NCBI GenBank assembly: GCA_002337605.1
Contig: DDGL01000014.1
Coordinates: 259,827 to 323,826, forward strand
Reading direction: 5' to 3'
Origin: Flavobacteriaceae bacterium UBA1903
GTDB lineage: Bacteria; Bacteroidota; Bacteroidia; Flavobacteriales; Flavobacteriaceae
Length of the DNA: 64,000 nucleotides
In this document: piece after piece, positions 32,262 to 40,194 of the stretch
Layout of the letters: each line of letters starts with the position of its first letter
Position numbering within the stretch: position 1 is the stretch's first letter
Position numbers and translations under genes: made by a program
The notes under the pieces: model-generated
What the model saw: only the letters and a program-made list of their open reading frames with translations
Told to the model about the DNA's origin: nothing
Databases searched by the model: none

Positions 32262-34301
32262 ATGGCCAAACTATACAATTCAAAATACTATCACAGAGAT
32301 CTTTCCTGGTTGCGTTTTAACCACCGTGTTTTACAGGAAGCTGCGGACAAACGAAATCCGTTGTATGAGCGTATCAAGTTTTTGGCTATATTTTCATCTA
32401 ATCTGGACGAGTTTTTTAAAGTCCGCGTGAGTGATATCAGGCAGATCAAAAAAATTGAAAAACCTCTTCGTAAAAAACTTATCACCAAGCCTAACAAAGT
32501 TTTAAAAGAAATAAAGAAGCAAGTAGAGTTACAACAGGAAGAATTTGGTTCTATCTTTAAAGATCAGATAGTTCCGGAACTCAAAAACCATCAAATTCAC
32601 CTTATTGGTTTTAAGGAGTTTTCCACCAACCAAAAAGAAATTGCCAAGTCGTATTATCAGGAAACCTTAAAAGACAAGGTTAAAATTAATAAATATAATG
32701 CTTCTGAAGAGAACCAGGTATTTGTTGAGAACGAGGCACTGTATCTAACCACGCAATTAAGCGAGGATGAATTTGCAGTGATAAACATTCCGGAGGACGA
32801 ACCTCGGTTTTTTACATTTCCGAAACACAACGGAAAGCACTACATCACTTTTATAGATGATATTTTAAAGTATAACCTGCGCCAGAATCCCAAAATGGAG
32901 CAAAACATTACTTTTTACAGTATTAAAACATCCCGCGATGCCGAGCTGTATATTGAGAACGAGCTCTCTGGAAATCTTGCTGAAAAAATAAAAAACGCAT
33001 TAAGTAAAAGAGATACAGGGCAGGCTACCCGTTTGTTAATAGACCAGCATATGCCTGCAGCGTTTCAGGATATTATTAAGAAAGCTTTGGACGTTTACAA
33101 TGCAGATATTGTGAACGGGGGAACCTATCACAACTTTAAAGATTTTTTCGGTTTCCCAAACCCTACAGAAATAAATCTGAGTAATGAAAAGCTAACACCA
33201 CTCCCGCATCCTGTTCTGAAGGCCAGCCCTTCTATTTTAGGCGAAATTGAAAAGAAAGACCAGTTACTACATTATCCGTATCAGTCTTTTGAACCTCTCA
33301 TAAAATTACTGGAGGAAGCAGCTTCAGACCCTGAAGTTACCACTATAAAAATGACCATCTATCGCGCTGCAGAAGAATCCCGTCTTAATGACGCCATTGT
33401 TACCGCAGCCAAAAACGGAAAAAAAGTAATTATTTTTATTGAAGTAAAAGCCCGTTTTGATGAACACAACAATTTGAAATGGGGGAAAATATTTGAAGAC
33501 AATGGAGCGACGGTTATTTACAGTTTTCCGGACATTAAGATCCACAGTAAAATTCTGTATATAGAAAAAGAAACCGAAAATGGAAAAAACCGCTATGGCT
33601 ATATCGCAACCGGAAATTTCAATGAAAAAACGGCGAAGCTATACACAGACTTCGGTTTAATGACCTCGGATAAAAAAATAACTAAAGACCTCAACAAAGT
33701 TTTCCTCGTATTACAGCAAAAATTACTGGTTCCTAAAACCAAACGTCTTTTGGTTTCGCCTTATACTACCCGCAGCGGGTTTACAGAGTTGGTGCAAACT
33801 GAAATGCAATTTGCCAGAGCAGGACAACCTGCCAGCATCACCTTAAAAATGAATAGCCTTGAAGATAAAGCTATGATCAAGTTATTGTATCAAGCTAACA
33901 ATGCTGGTGTAAAAATAAGACTCTTAATTCGGGGGATTTGCTCTCTGGTTCCTGGCGTAAAGGGGCAAAGTGAACATATTTATATCACTTCGGTTCTCGA
34001 CAGGTTTCTGGAGCATGGACGTATCTATATGTTTGGAAACAATGGAGACCCTCAAGTTTATATCGGTTCTGCAGACTGGATGAAGCGAAACCTGAGCCAC
34101 CGCATTGAAGTGGTGACTCCCATTTTGGATGAAGATCATAAGAAAACTATTCATGATTTAATTGAATTGCAACTTCAGGACAACGTGAAAGCCCGAGTGG
34201 TAGATGCACAACAAAAAAATAATTATGTTGAGAATACCCACCCTAAAACACAGTCGCAGCTGGCAACGTATGGGTATATTGAGAATATATTAAACGGGTA
34301 A
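32262..34301 (+). CDS. ppk1: Polyphosphate kinase 1
   Basis: Reversibly polymerises the gamma-phosphate of ATP into polyphosphate. The N-terminal domain opens with YYHRDLSWLRFNHRVLQEA and the characteristic IFSSNLDEFFKVRV. The catalytic core contains DIKIHSKILYIEKE with His428, the residue that becomes phosphorylated, followed by ATGNFNEKTAKLYTDFGL and EHGRIYMFGN / IGSADWMKRNLSHR. 679 residues from the ATG at 32262; the TTG at 32229 is less likely. It starts the stretch of phosphate and pyrophosphate genes that continues to 40052. Confidence 0.95.
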   Translation: MAKLYNSKYYHRDLSWLRFNHRVLQEAADKRNPLYERIKFLAIFSSNLDEFFKVRVSDIRQIKKIEKPLRKKLITKPNKVLKEIKKQVELQQEEFGSIFKDQIVPELKNHQIHLIGFKEFSTNQKEIAKSYYQETLKDKVKINKYNASEENQVFVENEALYLTTQLSEDEFAVINIPEDEPRFFTFPKHNGKHYITFIDDILKYNLRQNPKMEQNITFYSIKTSRDAELYIENELSGNLAEKIKNALSKRDTGQATRLLIDQHMPAAFQDIIKKALDVYNADIVNGGTYHNFKDFFGFPNPTEINLSNEKLTPLPHPVLKASPSILGEIEKKDQLLHYPYQSFEPLIKLLEEAASDPEVTTIKMTIYRAAEESRLNDAIVTAAKNGKKVIIFIEVKARFDEHNNLKWGKIFEDNGATVIYSFPDIKIHSKILYIEKETENGKNRYGYIATGNFNEKTAKLYTDFGLMTSDKKITKDLNKVFLVLQQKLLVPKTKRLLVSPYTTRSGFTELVQTEMQFARAGQPASITLKMNSLEDKAMIKLLYQANNAGVKIRLLIRGICSLVPGVKGQSEHIYITSVLDRFLEHGRIYMFGNNGDPQVYIGSADWMKRNLSHRIEVVTPILDEDHKKTIHDLIELQLQDNVKARVVDAQQKNNYVENTHPKTQSQLATYGYIENILNG

Positions 34302-34356
34302 AATTACTTTATTTAAACAACTTCTATTTTGTGTACTAAAGGGTAATGGCAACTTT

Positions 34357-34450
34357 CGAGTTTCTCCGTGTATCACAGCGCGACTCTGTGCACCTCCGTG
34401 GAATAACTATTACACAGAGATTCGCAGAGAAAATAGAGATTCGTGGAGGC
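34357..34450. repeat. CTCCGTG / CACAGAG interspersed repeat
   Basis: Inverted repeat of several short arms: TTTCTCCGTGTATCACAG and CTCTGTGCACCTCCGTGG on the left, TACACAGAGATTCGCAGAG and GATTCGTGGAGG on the right. It fills most of the 213-base gap between ppk1 and the convergent App1 gene; no other feature is seen there. Confidence 0.6.
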
Positions 34451-34514
34451 ATTGTTTAATAAGTTTACTACTCATTTAATTTCAACACCATTTATTGTTA
34501 CTTTTAAAGTAAGT

Positions 34515-35516
34515 CTAAAGAATAAACCCCTGCTCTCTGGCATGTACAATCGCTTCTTTACTACTTTTTACTAACACAGCGGGAACGGTTTTGTAGTTTT
34601 CAAAAAGGCCTTGAATACGCATTACTTTCTTTCTATGTTTTACACTTCGAATATATATGGCCTTGATTCGATCCGGAAAGTTTTCGGCAATTTCCAGATA
34701 GATATCTGGATCGTGCTCCCCTCCGTCTCCAATTAGTATAAATTGCTTATCTGGATACGTATTTAAAATATCGATGATCTCAGTTTGTTTTTGAGGTTTT
34801 TCGGCTTTTTCCTTACCACGCATCGCACCTAACGTTCTTAATAAAATAGGACCTTTTGGGAAATTATTTTTCCGAAGAAAAAGTTCTAAGTACCTGTACA
34901 AATTCCACGGGCTGTGGCTCACGTAAAAGACTGGATTCGCCTCCTTACCATTTTTTCCCCGGTGTAATAAATGGTAAAAATCTGCTGCGCCTTCCAGCGG
35001 ACTTCTACTTTCAGCATTTTTAAAAAGTGTGTTTAAAATGAGCCGCCATTTTAGAGTTGAAGTGACTCCGGTGTGAAGAATGGTATCATCTATATCGCTG
35101 ATTACCCCAAAACTGCTTTTTTCTGAAGGAATTAAAATTTCTCCCTGAAACCTATTATTGTTTTGAATAATTCTATCTGAAAAATTTTCCTCAAAAGATA
35201 GTTCAAATGCGAGCCAACCTTCGTCATTAGCCATTGTATCCAACCCTGAAACATCCTTCTTTATTTTGAAATAACCGGCAGCATCTGCCGTAGTATAAAG
35301 GACTGAGTCATCTGGAAACTTAATGCGTACTTTGGTGTTGGGAATCTCATCAGCCTCAAAACGCTTCCATGCAATTTTTAGTAGAGAGAAGAATCCGCGT
35401 TTGGACAGATCGATGTTTTCATCTTCCAAGGCTCTGCCACGCGCATAAAAGTGATGCGAGTCGCCATAACTTTGAAAAGGGATAATTTGTAACGGGTCTT
35501 TTTTAAAGAAATTCAT
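34515..35516 (-). CDS. App1-like phosphatidate phosphatase domain protein (DUF2183)
   Basis: HAD-like phosphatase of 333 residues. The catalytic motif is SDIDDTILHTGVTS (DxDxT), followed by FYVSHSPWNLY and the distal acidic motif LIGDGGEHDPDIY. The N-terminal 130 residues form a beta-rich domain typical of this family. Yeast App1 dephosphorylates phosphatidate; bacterial relatives are largely untested, so the lipid substrate is inferred. Lies 16 bases downstream of the MgtC/DUF4010 gene on the same strand. Confidence 0.85.
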   Translation of the reverse strand: MNFFKKDPLQIIPFQSYGDSHHFYARGRALEDENIDLSKRGFFSLLKIAWKRFEADEIPNTKVRIKFPDDSVLYTTADAAGYFKIKKDVSGLDTMANDEGWLAFELSFEENFSDRIIQNNNRFQGEILIPSEKSSFGVISDIDDTILHTGVTSTLKWRLILNTLFKNAESRSPLEGAADFYHLLHRGKNGKEANPVFYVSHSPWNLYRYLELFLRKNNFPKGPILLRTLGAMRGKEKAEKPQKQTEIIDILNTYPDKQFILIGDGGEHDPDIYLEIAENFPDRIKAIYIRSVKHRKKVMRIQGLFENYKTVPAVLVKSSKEAIVHAREQGFIL

Positions 35517-35532
35517 GACTATTTTCGCAGCT

Positions 35533-36804
35533 TTAAAAATGCCAACCTTCCGGCCATAACCAAATTAATAATAAACCGGCTACAATCGAGAGACCAAATG
35601 AAATTCCAATCCATTTTGCTAATTGTTTCGTCCCTAAAGTTGCTGCCATAATACCTTTAAACACAAGGTTTGAAAGTGAAGCCAACAAAATTAAGCGCCA
35701 TCCGCTGCTGGTTTCTAAGCCTCCGTTTTTCATTAACTGGGAAAGTGAAAGAGTGATTGCATCCACATCGGTAAGGCCACTAATAATAGAGACTACATAG
35801 AGTGCTTCATTTCCAAATTCTTCTTTGGTAAAAGCAACAGCCAGAAGAATGAGTCCATACAGCAAGCCAAAAATAAGCGCGCTCTTAAATTGCGCCGGGT
35901 TTTTGGGCTCTGGCATTTCATTATCTTCTTCTGCATCGTTTTTATTGATCAGGTAAAAGAGCGCTACACTAAGGGCAATCATAAACACAAATTCGACCGC
36001 AAGTGGCACAATTAGTTGTGGGAGTTTTTCGGGAATTACCACGCCAATTTCAACCATTACTCTGGCCAGCGCTACAGTAGACGCTACAGTAATCACAAAA
36101 GCTGCCAATTTACCAATGTTTTTGGAGTTGGCTGTTTTACGAGCATAACTCACTGTAGTTGCCGTGCTACTTATAAGCCCTCCAAGCACGCCATTTGAGA
36201 TAACACCCACGTTTTTACCTACAAACTTATAAATGAAATATCCTATAACGCTTATTCCAACAATTAAGGTCACCATCATCCAAATGTTCCTTGGGTTGAG
36301 TACATCTAATGGTCCGTAGGTCTGGTTTGGTAGAATTGGGAGAATAACTAAAGAAATCCCTGCAAACGTCATAATGGCTGCCAGGTCTTTGTCTTTTAAA
36401 TTTTCGATGAAGTTGTGAAGACGTTCTTTTATATAAAGCAAGACTGCCATAGCTCCTCCTACAATGACGCCAATTACCTGACTACCCAACACTAAATAAG
36501 CCCCTATGGCAAACATAAGCAACGCCGCGACTTCGGTGGTTTGCCCTATGTCGGTTTCGTCCAGCTTCTTCATTTTTATGACATTTGCCACCACTAAAAG
36601 TGCTGTAATTGACAAGCCAATAGCAGGAAGAATAAAGGGATTGTCTAAATCTCTGGTTAGGAAGCCTGATACGACACCTAAAATTGCAATTAGTGTAAAT
36701 GTTCGTACACCGGCCATTTTATTATCGGTATGCTGTCTTTGCAGGCCAATAAGCATCCCGAGGCCGAAGGCTATCCCTAAAGTTATAAGGTCTTCATAAT
36801 TCAT
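35533..36804 (-). CDS. MgtC/SapB and DUF4010 membrane protein
   Basis: Integral membrane protein of 423 residues. The N-terminal MgtC/SapB-like part has the signature GLGMLIGLQRQ at about 14-24 and AGVRTFTLIAILG; the C-terminal part is DUF4010, for a total of roughly 11-12 helices. A charged loop NKNDAEEDNEMPEPKNP lies near residue 290. The family is linked to magnesium or small-molecule homeostasis without a defined substrate. It is cotranscribed with the App1-like phosphatase. Confidence 0.85.
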   Translation of the reverse strand: MNYEDLITLGIAFGLGMLIGLQRQHTDNKMAGVRTFTLIAILGVVSGFLTRDLDNPFILPAIGLSITALLVVANVIKMKKLDETDIGQTTEVAALLMFAIGAYLVLGSQVIGVIVGGAMAVLLYIKERLHNFIENLKDKDLAAIMTFAGISLVILPILPNQTYGPLDVLNPRNIWMMVTLIVGISVIGYFIYKFVGKNVGVISNGVLGGLISSTATTVSYARKTANSKNIGKLAAFVITVASTVALARVMVEIGVVIPEKLPQLIVPLAVEFVFMIALSVALFYLINKNDAEEDNEMPEPKNPAQFKSALIFGLLYGLILLAVAFTKEEFGNEALYVVSIISGLTDVDAITLSLSQLMKNGGLETSSGWRLILLASLSNLVFKGIMAATLGTKQLAKWIGISFGLSIVAGLLLIWLWPEGWHF

Positions 36805-36834
36805 TGTAATGTGAAGTTAGGAAATTTCACAAAA

Positions 36835-36859
36835 AAACCCTTCCGTTCTGGAAGGGTTT
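36835..36859 (-). terminator. Intrinsic terminator downstream of hppA
   Basis: 10-base stem AAACCCTTCC with GGAAGGGTTT, loop GTTCT; on the minus strand it ends in a run of seven T. It separates hppA from the MgtC/DUF4010 gene. Confidence 0.88.
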
Positions 36860-36882
36860 AGTTTATTTTTAACTAGTTGTCA

Positions 36883-39402
36883 TTAGCCATTGGACTTTTC
36901 AACCACAACTTTCTTTTCAACTTTAGCGCCACCTTCTACCTTTACATTGGCACCTTTTATAGCTTCAACTTGTTCTTTTACCTCTTCTTCAGTTCCGGTA
37001 AAGACTTTAGTTTCAGTTGTTGCCTCACCATCTTTAGTGGTTGTAATGGTAACTTCAGCAGTTGATACATCTCCTTCAGAAGACATTTCAACCAAAACCT
37101 CTTTAGAAACTTCGGTTCTGTCTGCGTCTTCAACTTGTTGTAGTTGTTTATCTGTTAAGATAGTTTCGTTTCCATCTTCATCTACAAAAACCATTTCCTC
37201 GGTCATAGCACCGTCTGCAGTATGATCTGCACTGTGCCCCCCCAGGATTGGAGCAATTACCAGTCCTATTAAACAGGTAAGTTTGATCAGGATGTTCATA
37301 GAAGGTCCAGAAGTATCTTTAAAAGGATCTCCAACCGTATCTCCGGTAACTGCTGCTTTGTGTGCATCAGAGCCTTTATAGGTCATCTCACCGTTAATTA
37401 GTACCCCAGCTTCGAAAGATTTTTTAGCATTATCCCAGGCACCCCCGGCATTGTTCTGGAAAATTGCCCAAAGCACACCACTTACGGTAACTCCAGCCAT
37501 ATATCCTCCCAGCATTTCTGCAATGGCAACTTTTTCCATTCCAAAAAGTAACGGGAAAAATGCAATCACTAATGGAAACCCAATAGTTAATACACCTGGT
37601 AATAACATTTGTTTCAGAGAAGCTTCTGTTGAAATTGCCACACACTTATCGTATTGTGGCTTTCCAGTACCTTCCATAATACCTGGAATGTCTCTGAACT
37701 GACGACGAACTTCCTGTACCATTTCCATCGCAGCTTTTCCTACGGCGTTCATAGCAAGGGCAGAAAATACTACGGGCACCATTCCACCCACAAACAACAT
37801 TGCCAGTACGGGCGCTTTAAAGATGTTAATACCGTCAATTCCTGTAAACGTTACATAAGCAGCAAATAATGCTAATGATGTTAGAGCTGCAGAAGCAATG
37901 GCAAATCCTTTTCCTGTTGCAGCAGTTGTGTTACCTACTGAATCTAAGATATCGGTTCTTTCACGTACAATTGGCTCTTGTTCGCTCATTTCGGCAATAC
38001 CACCAGCGTTATCACTAATAGGTCCAAAAGCATCAATTGCTAATTGCATAGCCGTTGTTGCCATCATTGCGGAAGCTGCTAAAGCAACACCATAAAAACC
38101 TGCAAATGCATACGATGCCCAGATGGCACCAGCAAATAACAATACCGATGGGAAGGTAGAGATCATCCCTGTGGCAAGACCTGCAATGATGTTTGTTCCT
38201 GCCCCTGTTGAGGATTGTTGTACAATTTTAAGGATCGGTTTTTTACCTAATCCGGTGTAATATTCGGTTACCGAAGAAATTACGGCTCCTACCACAAGAC
38301 CTACCAGCGTTGCATAGAATACACGCATACTGGAAATCTCTACCAGTCCTTCACCGAAAAATTCCATTTTCATGGTCTCAGGAAGCATATACATACAAAG
38401 ACCAAAACAAGCTAAGGCTACAAAAATGATTGATGTCCAGTTACCAATGTTTAGAGCTCCCATTACCTGAGATTCTTTAGCATCATTACTTTTAATACGT
38501 ACTAACATGGTACCTATGATTGAAATAATAATTCCTGCACCAGCAATTGCCATGGGTAATAGAATAGGTCCTATTCCTCCAAAAAGGTCGTCAATGGCAC
38601 CGCCCATATCTTTAATTACGTAATTACCCAACACCATTGCTGCAAGTACTGTTGCAACATACGATCCGAATAAATCTGCTCCCATACCGGCAACATCTCC
38701 TACGTTATCTCCTACGTTATCTGCGATAGTTGCAGGGTTACGAGGATCATCCTCAGGAATTCCAGCTTCTACTTTACCTACAAGATCGGCTCCTACATCG
38801 GCAGCTTTTGTATAGATACCTCCACCCACTCGTGCGAATAAGGCAATAGACTCTGCTCCCAGTGAGAAACCAGCTAGCGTTTCCAATACAATGGTCATAT
38901 CCATTGTATTTGTCCATACACCTCCCATAAAGAAGTGAAAGAAGAAAATAAAGAAGGCTGTTAATCCTAATACAGCAAGACCTGCAACACCAAGTCCCAT
39001 TACCGTACCCCCTCCGAAAGAGATATTTAATGCTTTAGGTAAACTTGTACGTGCAGCTTGTGTGGTACGCACATTTGTTTTGGTAGCAATTTTCATCCCT
39101 ATATTTCCTGCATAGGCTGAAAAGATTGCTCCAAAGATAAAGGCAACAATAATTAACCAGTGTGTGGTTGGAACGACAAAGGCAACTACAGCTAGCAACA
39201 CACTAACTATAATTACAAATATGGTAAGCAATTTGTATTCTGCTTTTAAGAAAGCAAGAGCTCCCTCATAAATGTGATCTGAAATTTCTTTCATTTTTCC
39301 GTCACCGGCGTCTTGCTTCATCACAGAAGATTTTTTTACAAGCATGTAAATAAGACCGATGAGTGCCAAGGCTATTGGCATGTAAATCATAATTGATTCC
39401 AT
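36883..39402 (-). CDS. hppA: Membrane-bound ion-translocating pyrophosphatase with long acidic C-terminal tail
   Basis: Couples pyrophosphate hydrolysis to H+ or Na+ export. About 16 membrane helices; substrate-site motifs GIYTKAADVGADLVGKVE and ATIADNVGDNVGDVAGMGAD near residues 195-240, and DTVGDPFKDTSGPSMNI near 700. The alanine in GNTTAATGKG marks the K+-dependent subfamily. Normal proteins end shortly after APILGGHS; this one carries about 100 further residues rich in Glu, Val, Lys and Thr (from ADHTADGAM to EKKVVVEKSNG). The role of this tail is unknown. Transcribed downstream of ppa but with its own -7 element. Confidence 0.94.
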   Translation of the reverse strand: MESIMIYMPIALALIGLIYMLVKKSSVMKQDAGDGKMKEISDHIYEGALAFLKAEYKLLTIFVIIVSVLLAVVAFVVPTTHWLIIVAFIFGAIFSAYAGNIGMKIATKTNVRTTQAARTSLPKALNISFGGGTVMGLGVAGLAVLGLTAFFIFFFHFFMGGVWTNTMDMTIVLETLAGFSLGAESIALFARVGGGIYTKAADVGADLVGKVEAGIPEDDPRNPATIADNVGDNVGDVAGMGADLFGSYVATVLAAMVLGNYVIKDMGGAIDDLFGGIGPILLPMAIAGAGIIISIIGTMLVRIKSNDAKESQVMGALNIGNWTSIIFVALACFGLCMYMLPETMKMEFFGEGLVEISSMRVFYATLVGLVVGAVISSVTEYYTGLGKKPILKIVQQSSTGAGTNIIAGLATGMISTFPSVLLFAGAIWASYAFAGFYGVALAASAMMATTAMQLAIDAFGPISDNAGGIAEMSEQEPIVRERTDILDSVGNTTAATGKGFAIASAALTSLALFAAYVTFTGIDGINIFKAPVLAMLFVGGMVPVVFSALAMNAVGKAAMEMVQEVRRQFRDIPGIMEGTGKPQYDKCVAISTEASLKQMLLPGVLTIGFPLVIAFFPLLFGMEKVAIAEMLGGYMAGVTVSGVLWAIFQNNAGGAWDNAKKSFEAGVLINGEMTYKGSDAHKAAVTGDTVGDPFKDTSGPSMNILIKLTCLIGLVIAPILGGHSADHTADGAMTEEMVFVDEDGNETILTDKQLQQVEDADRTEVSKEVLVEMSSEGDVSTAEVTITTTKDGEATTETKVFTGTEEEVKEQVEAIKGANVKVEGGAKVEKKVVVEKSNG

Positions 39403-39428
39403 ATTTTTTGATTTGTTAATTTAGTCGG

Positions 39429-39436
39429 CAAAAGTA
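39429..39436 (-). promoter_or_regulatory. Promoter -7 element of hppA
   Basis: TACTTTTG on the minus strand, 26 bases before the start codon, matches TAnnTTTG. No perfect TTG is seen at the -33 position. Confidence 0.5.
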
Positions 39437-39456
39437 TGAAATTAACACCAATAATA

Positions 39457-39487
39457 AAACCCTGTTAAAATTGCTTTAACAGGGTTT
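39457..39487 (-). terminator. Intrinsic terminator downstream of ppa
   Basis: 13-base perfect stem AAACCCTGTTAAA with TTTAACAGGGTTT around a 5-base loop, between ppa and the hppA promoter. Confidence 0.85.
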
Positions 39488-39524
39488 CTAAAATATTGTA
39501 TTATTAGCATTAAAGAGAGTACTT

Positions 39525-40052
39525 TTAACGAATACTCACATCTTTTACAGGAATGTCACTAGAGCGAAAACGGTCTACGCATTTAGCAACAATATCTTTA
39601 GCTTCGTTTACATCGCCCCAACCGCCAACATCTACTTTCTTTTCTTCTAAGTCTTTATATACCTGAAAGAAATGCTCAATCTCTTTAATAAGGTGGTCGT
39701 TTAACATACTCAAGTCATTTACCCTACTTGCAATAGGATCACTCACGGGAACACAGATCACTTTTTCATCCGGTCCTTTTTCATCTGCCATATGGAATAC
39801 TCCAATGGGTTTTACCTCCATAACACATCCTGGAAAAGTAGGTTCAGTTACCAATACCAAAACATCTAATGGATCGCCATCCAAGGCTAATGTTTCTGGT
39901 ATAAAACCGTAATCTGCAGGATACATCATAGAAGAAAATATCATACGGTCGTAACGTATTTTTTTCAGTTCAAAATCGTATTCGTATTTGTTTCGGCTTC
40001 CTTTGGGAATTTCAATTAGTACGTCAAAGGTATTTACTTTATCTGCTGTCAT
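39525..40052 (-). CDS. ppa: Soluble inorganic pyrophosphatase
   Basis: Family I pyrophosphatase of 175 residues. The signature DGDPLDVLVL holds the metal-binding aspartates, with IPKGSRNKYEYD near the N-terminus and YPADYGFIPETLALDGD before the signature. Cytoplasmic, hexameric in relatives. The -7-like TATTTTTG at 40103-40110 (minus strand) lies 50 bases upstream. Having both this enzyme and the membrane pyrophosphatase as neighbours means that pyrophosphate can either be dissipated or used for ion pumping. Confidence 0.95.
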   Translation of the reverse strand: MTADKVNTFDVLIEIPKGSRNKYEYDFELKKIRYDRMIFSSMMYPADYGFIPETLALDGDPLDVLVLVTEPTFPGCVMEVKPIGVFHMADEKGPDEKVICVPVSDPIASRVNDLSMLNDHLIKEIEHFFQVYKDLEEKKVDVGGWGDVNEAKDIVAKCVDRFRSSDIPVKDVSIR

Positions 40053-40102
40053 GGCTTAATTCTTTTACTCTTAAGTTTTTGCCCTACGTTTTTTAGGGGG
40101 TG

Positions 40103-40110
40103 CAAAAATA
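40103..40110 (-). promoter_or_regulatory. Promoter -7 element of ppa
   Basis: TATTTTTG on the minus strand, matching TAnnTTTG, about 50 bases before the ppa start codon. The leader between holds a small CCCTA/TAGGG hairpin. Confidence 0.45.
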
Positions 40111-40194
40111 CACCTTTTTCGGTTTTTAGCCTATTTGTTAGCAGTTATAATTGTTATGAAATTGTGAAGATTAAACTATACATTGTTTTCGAAA

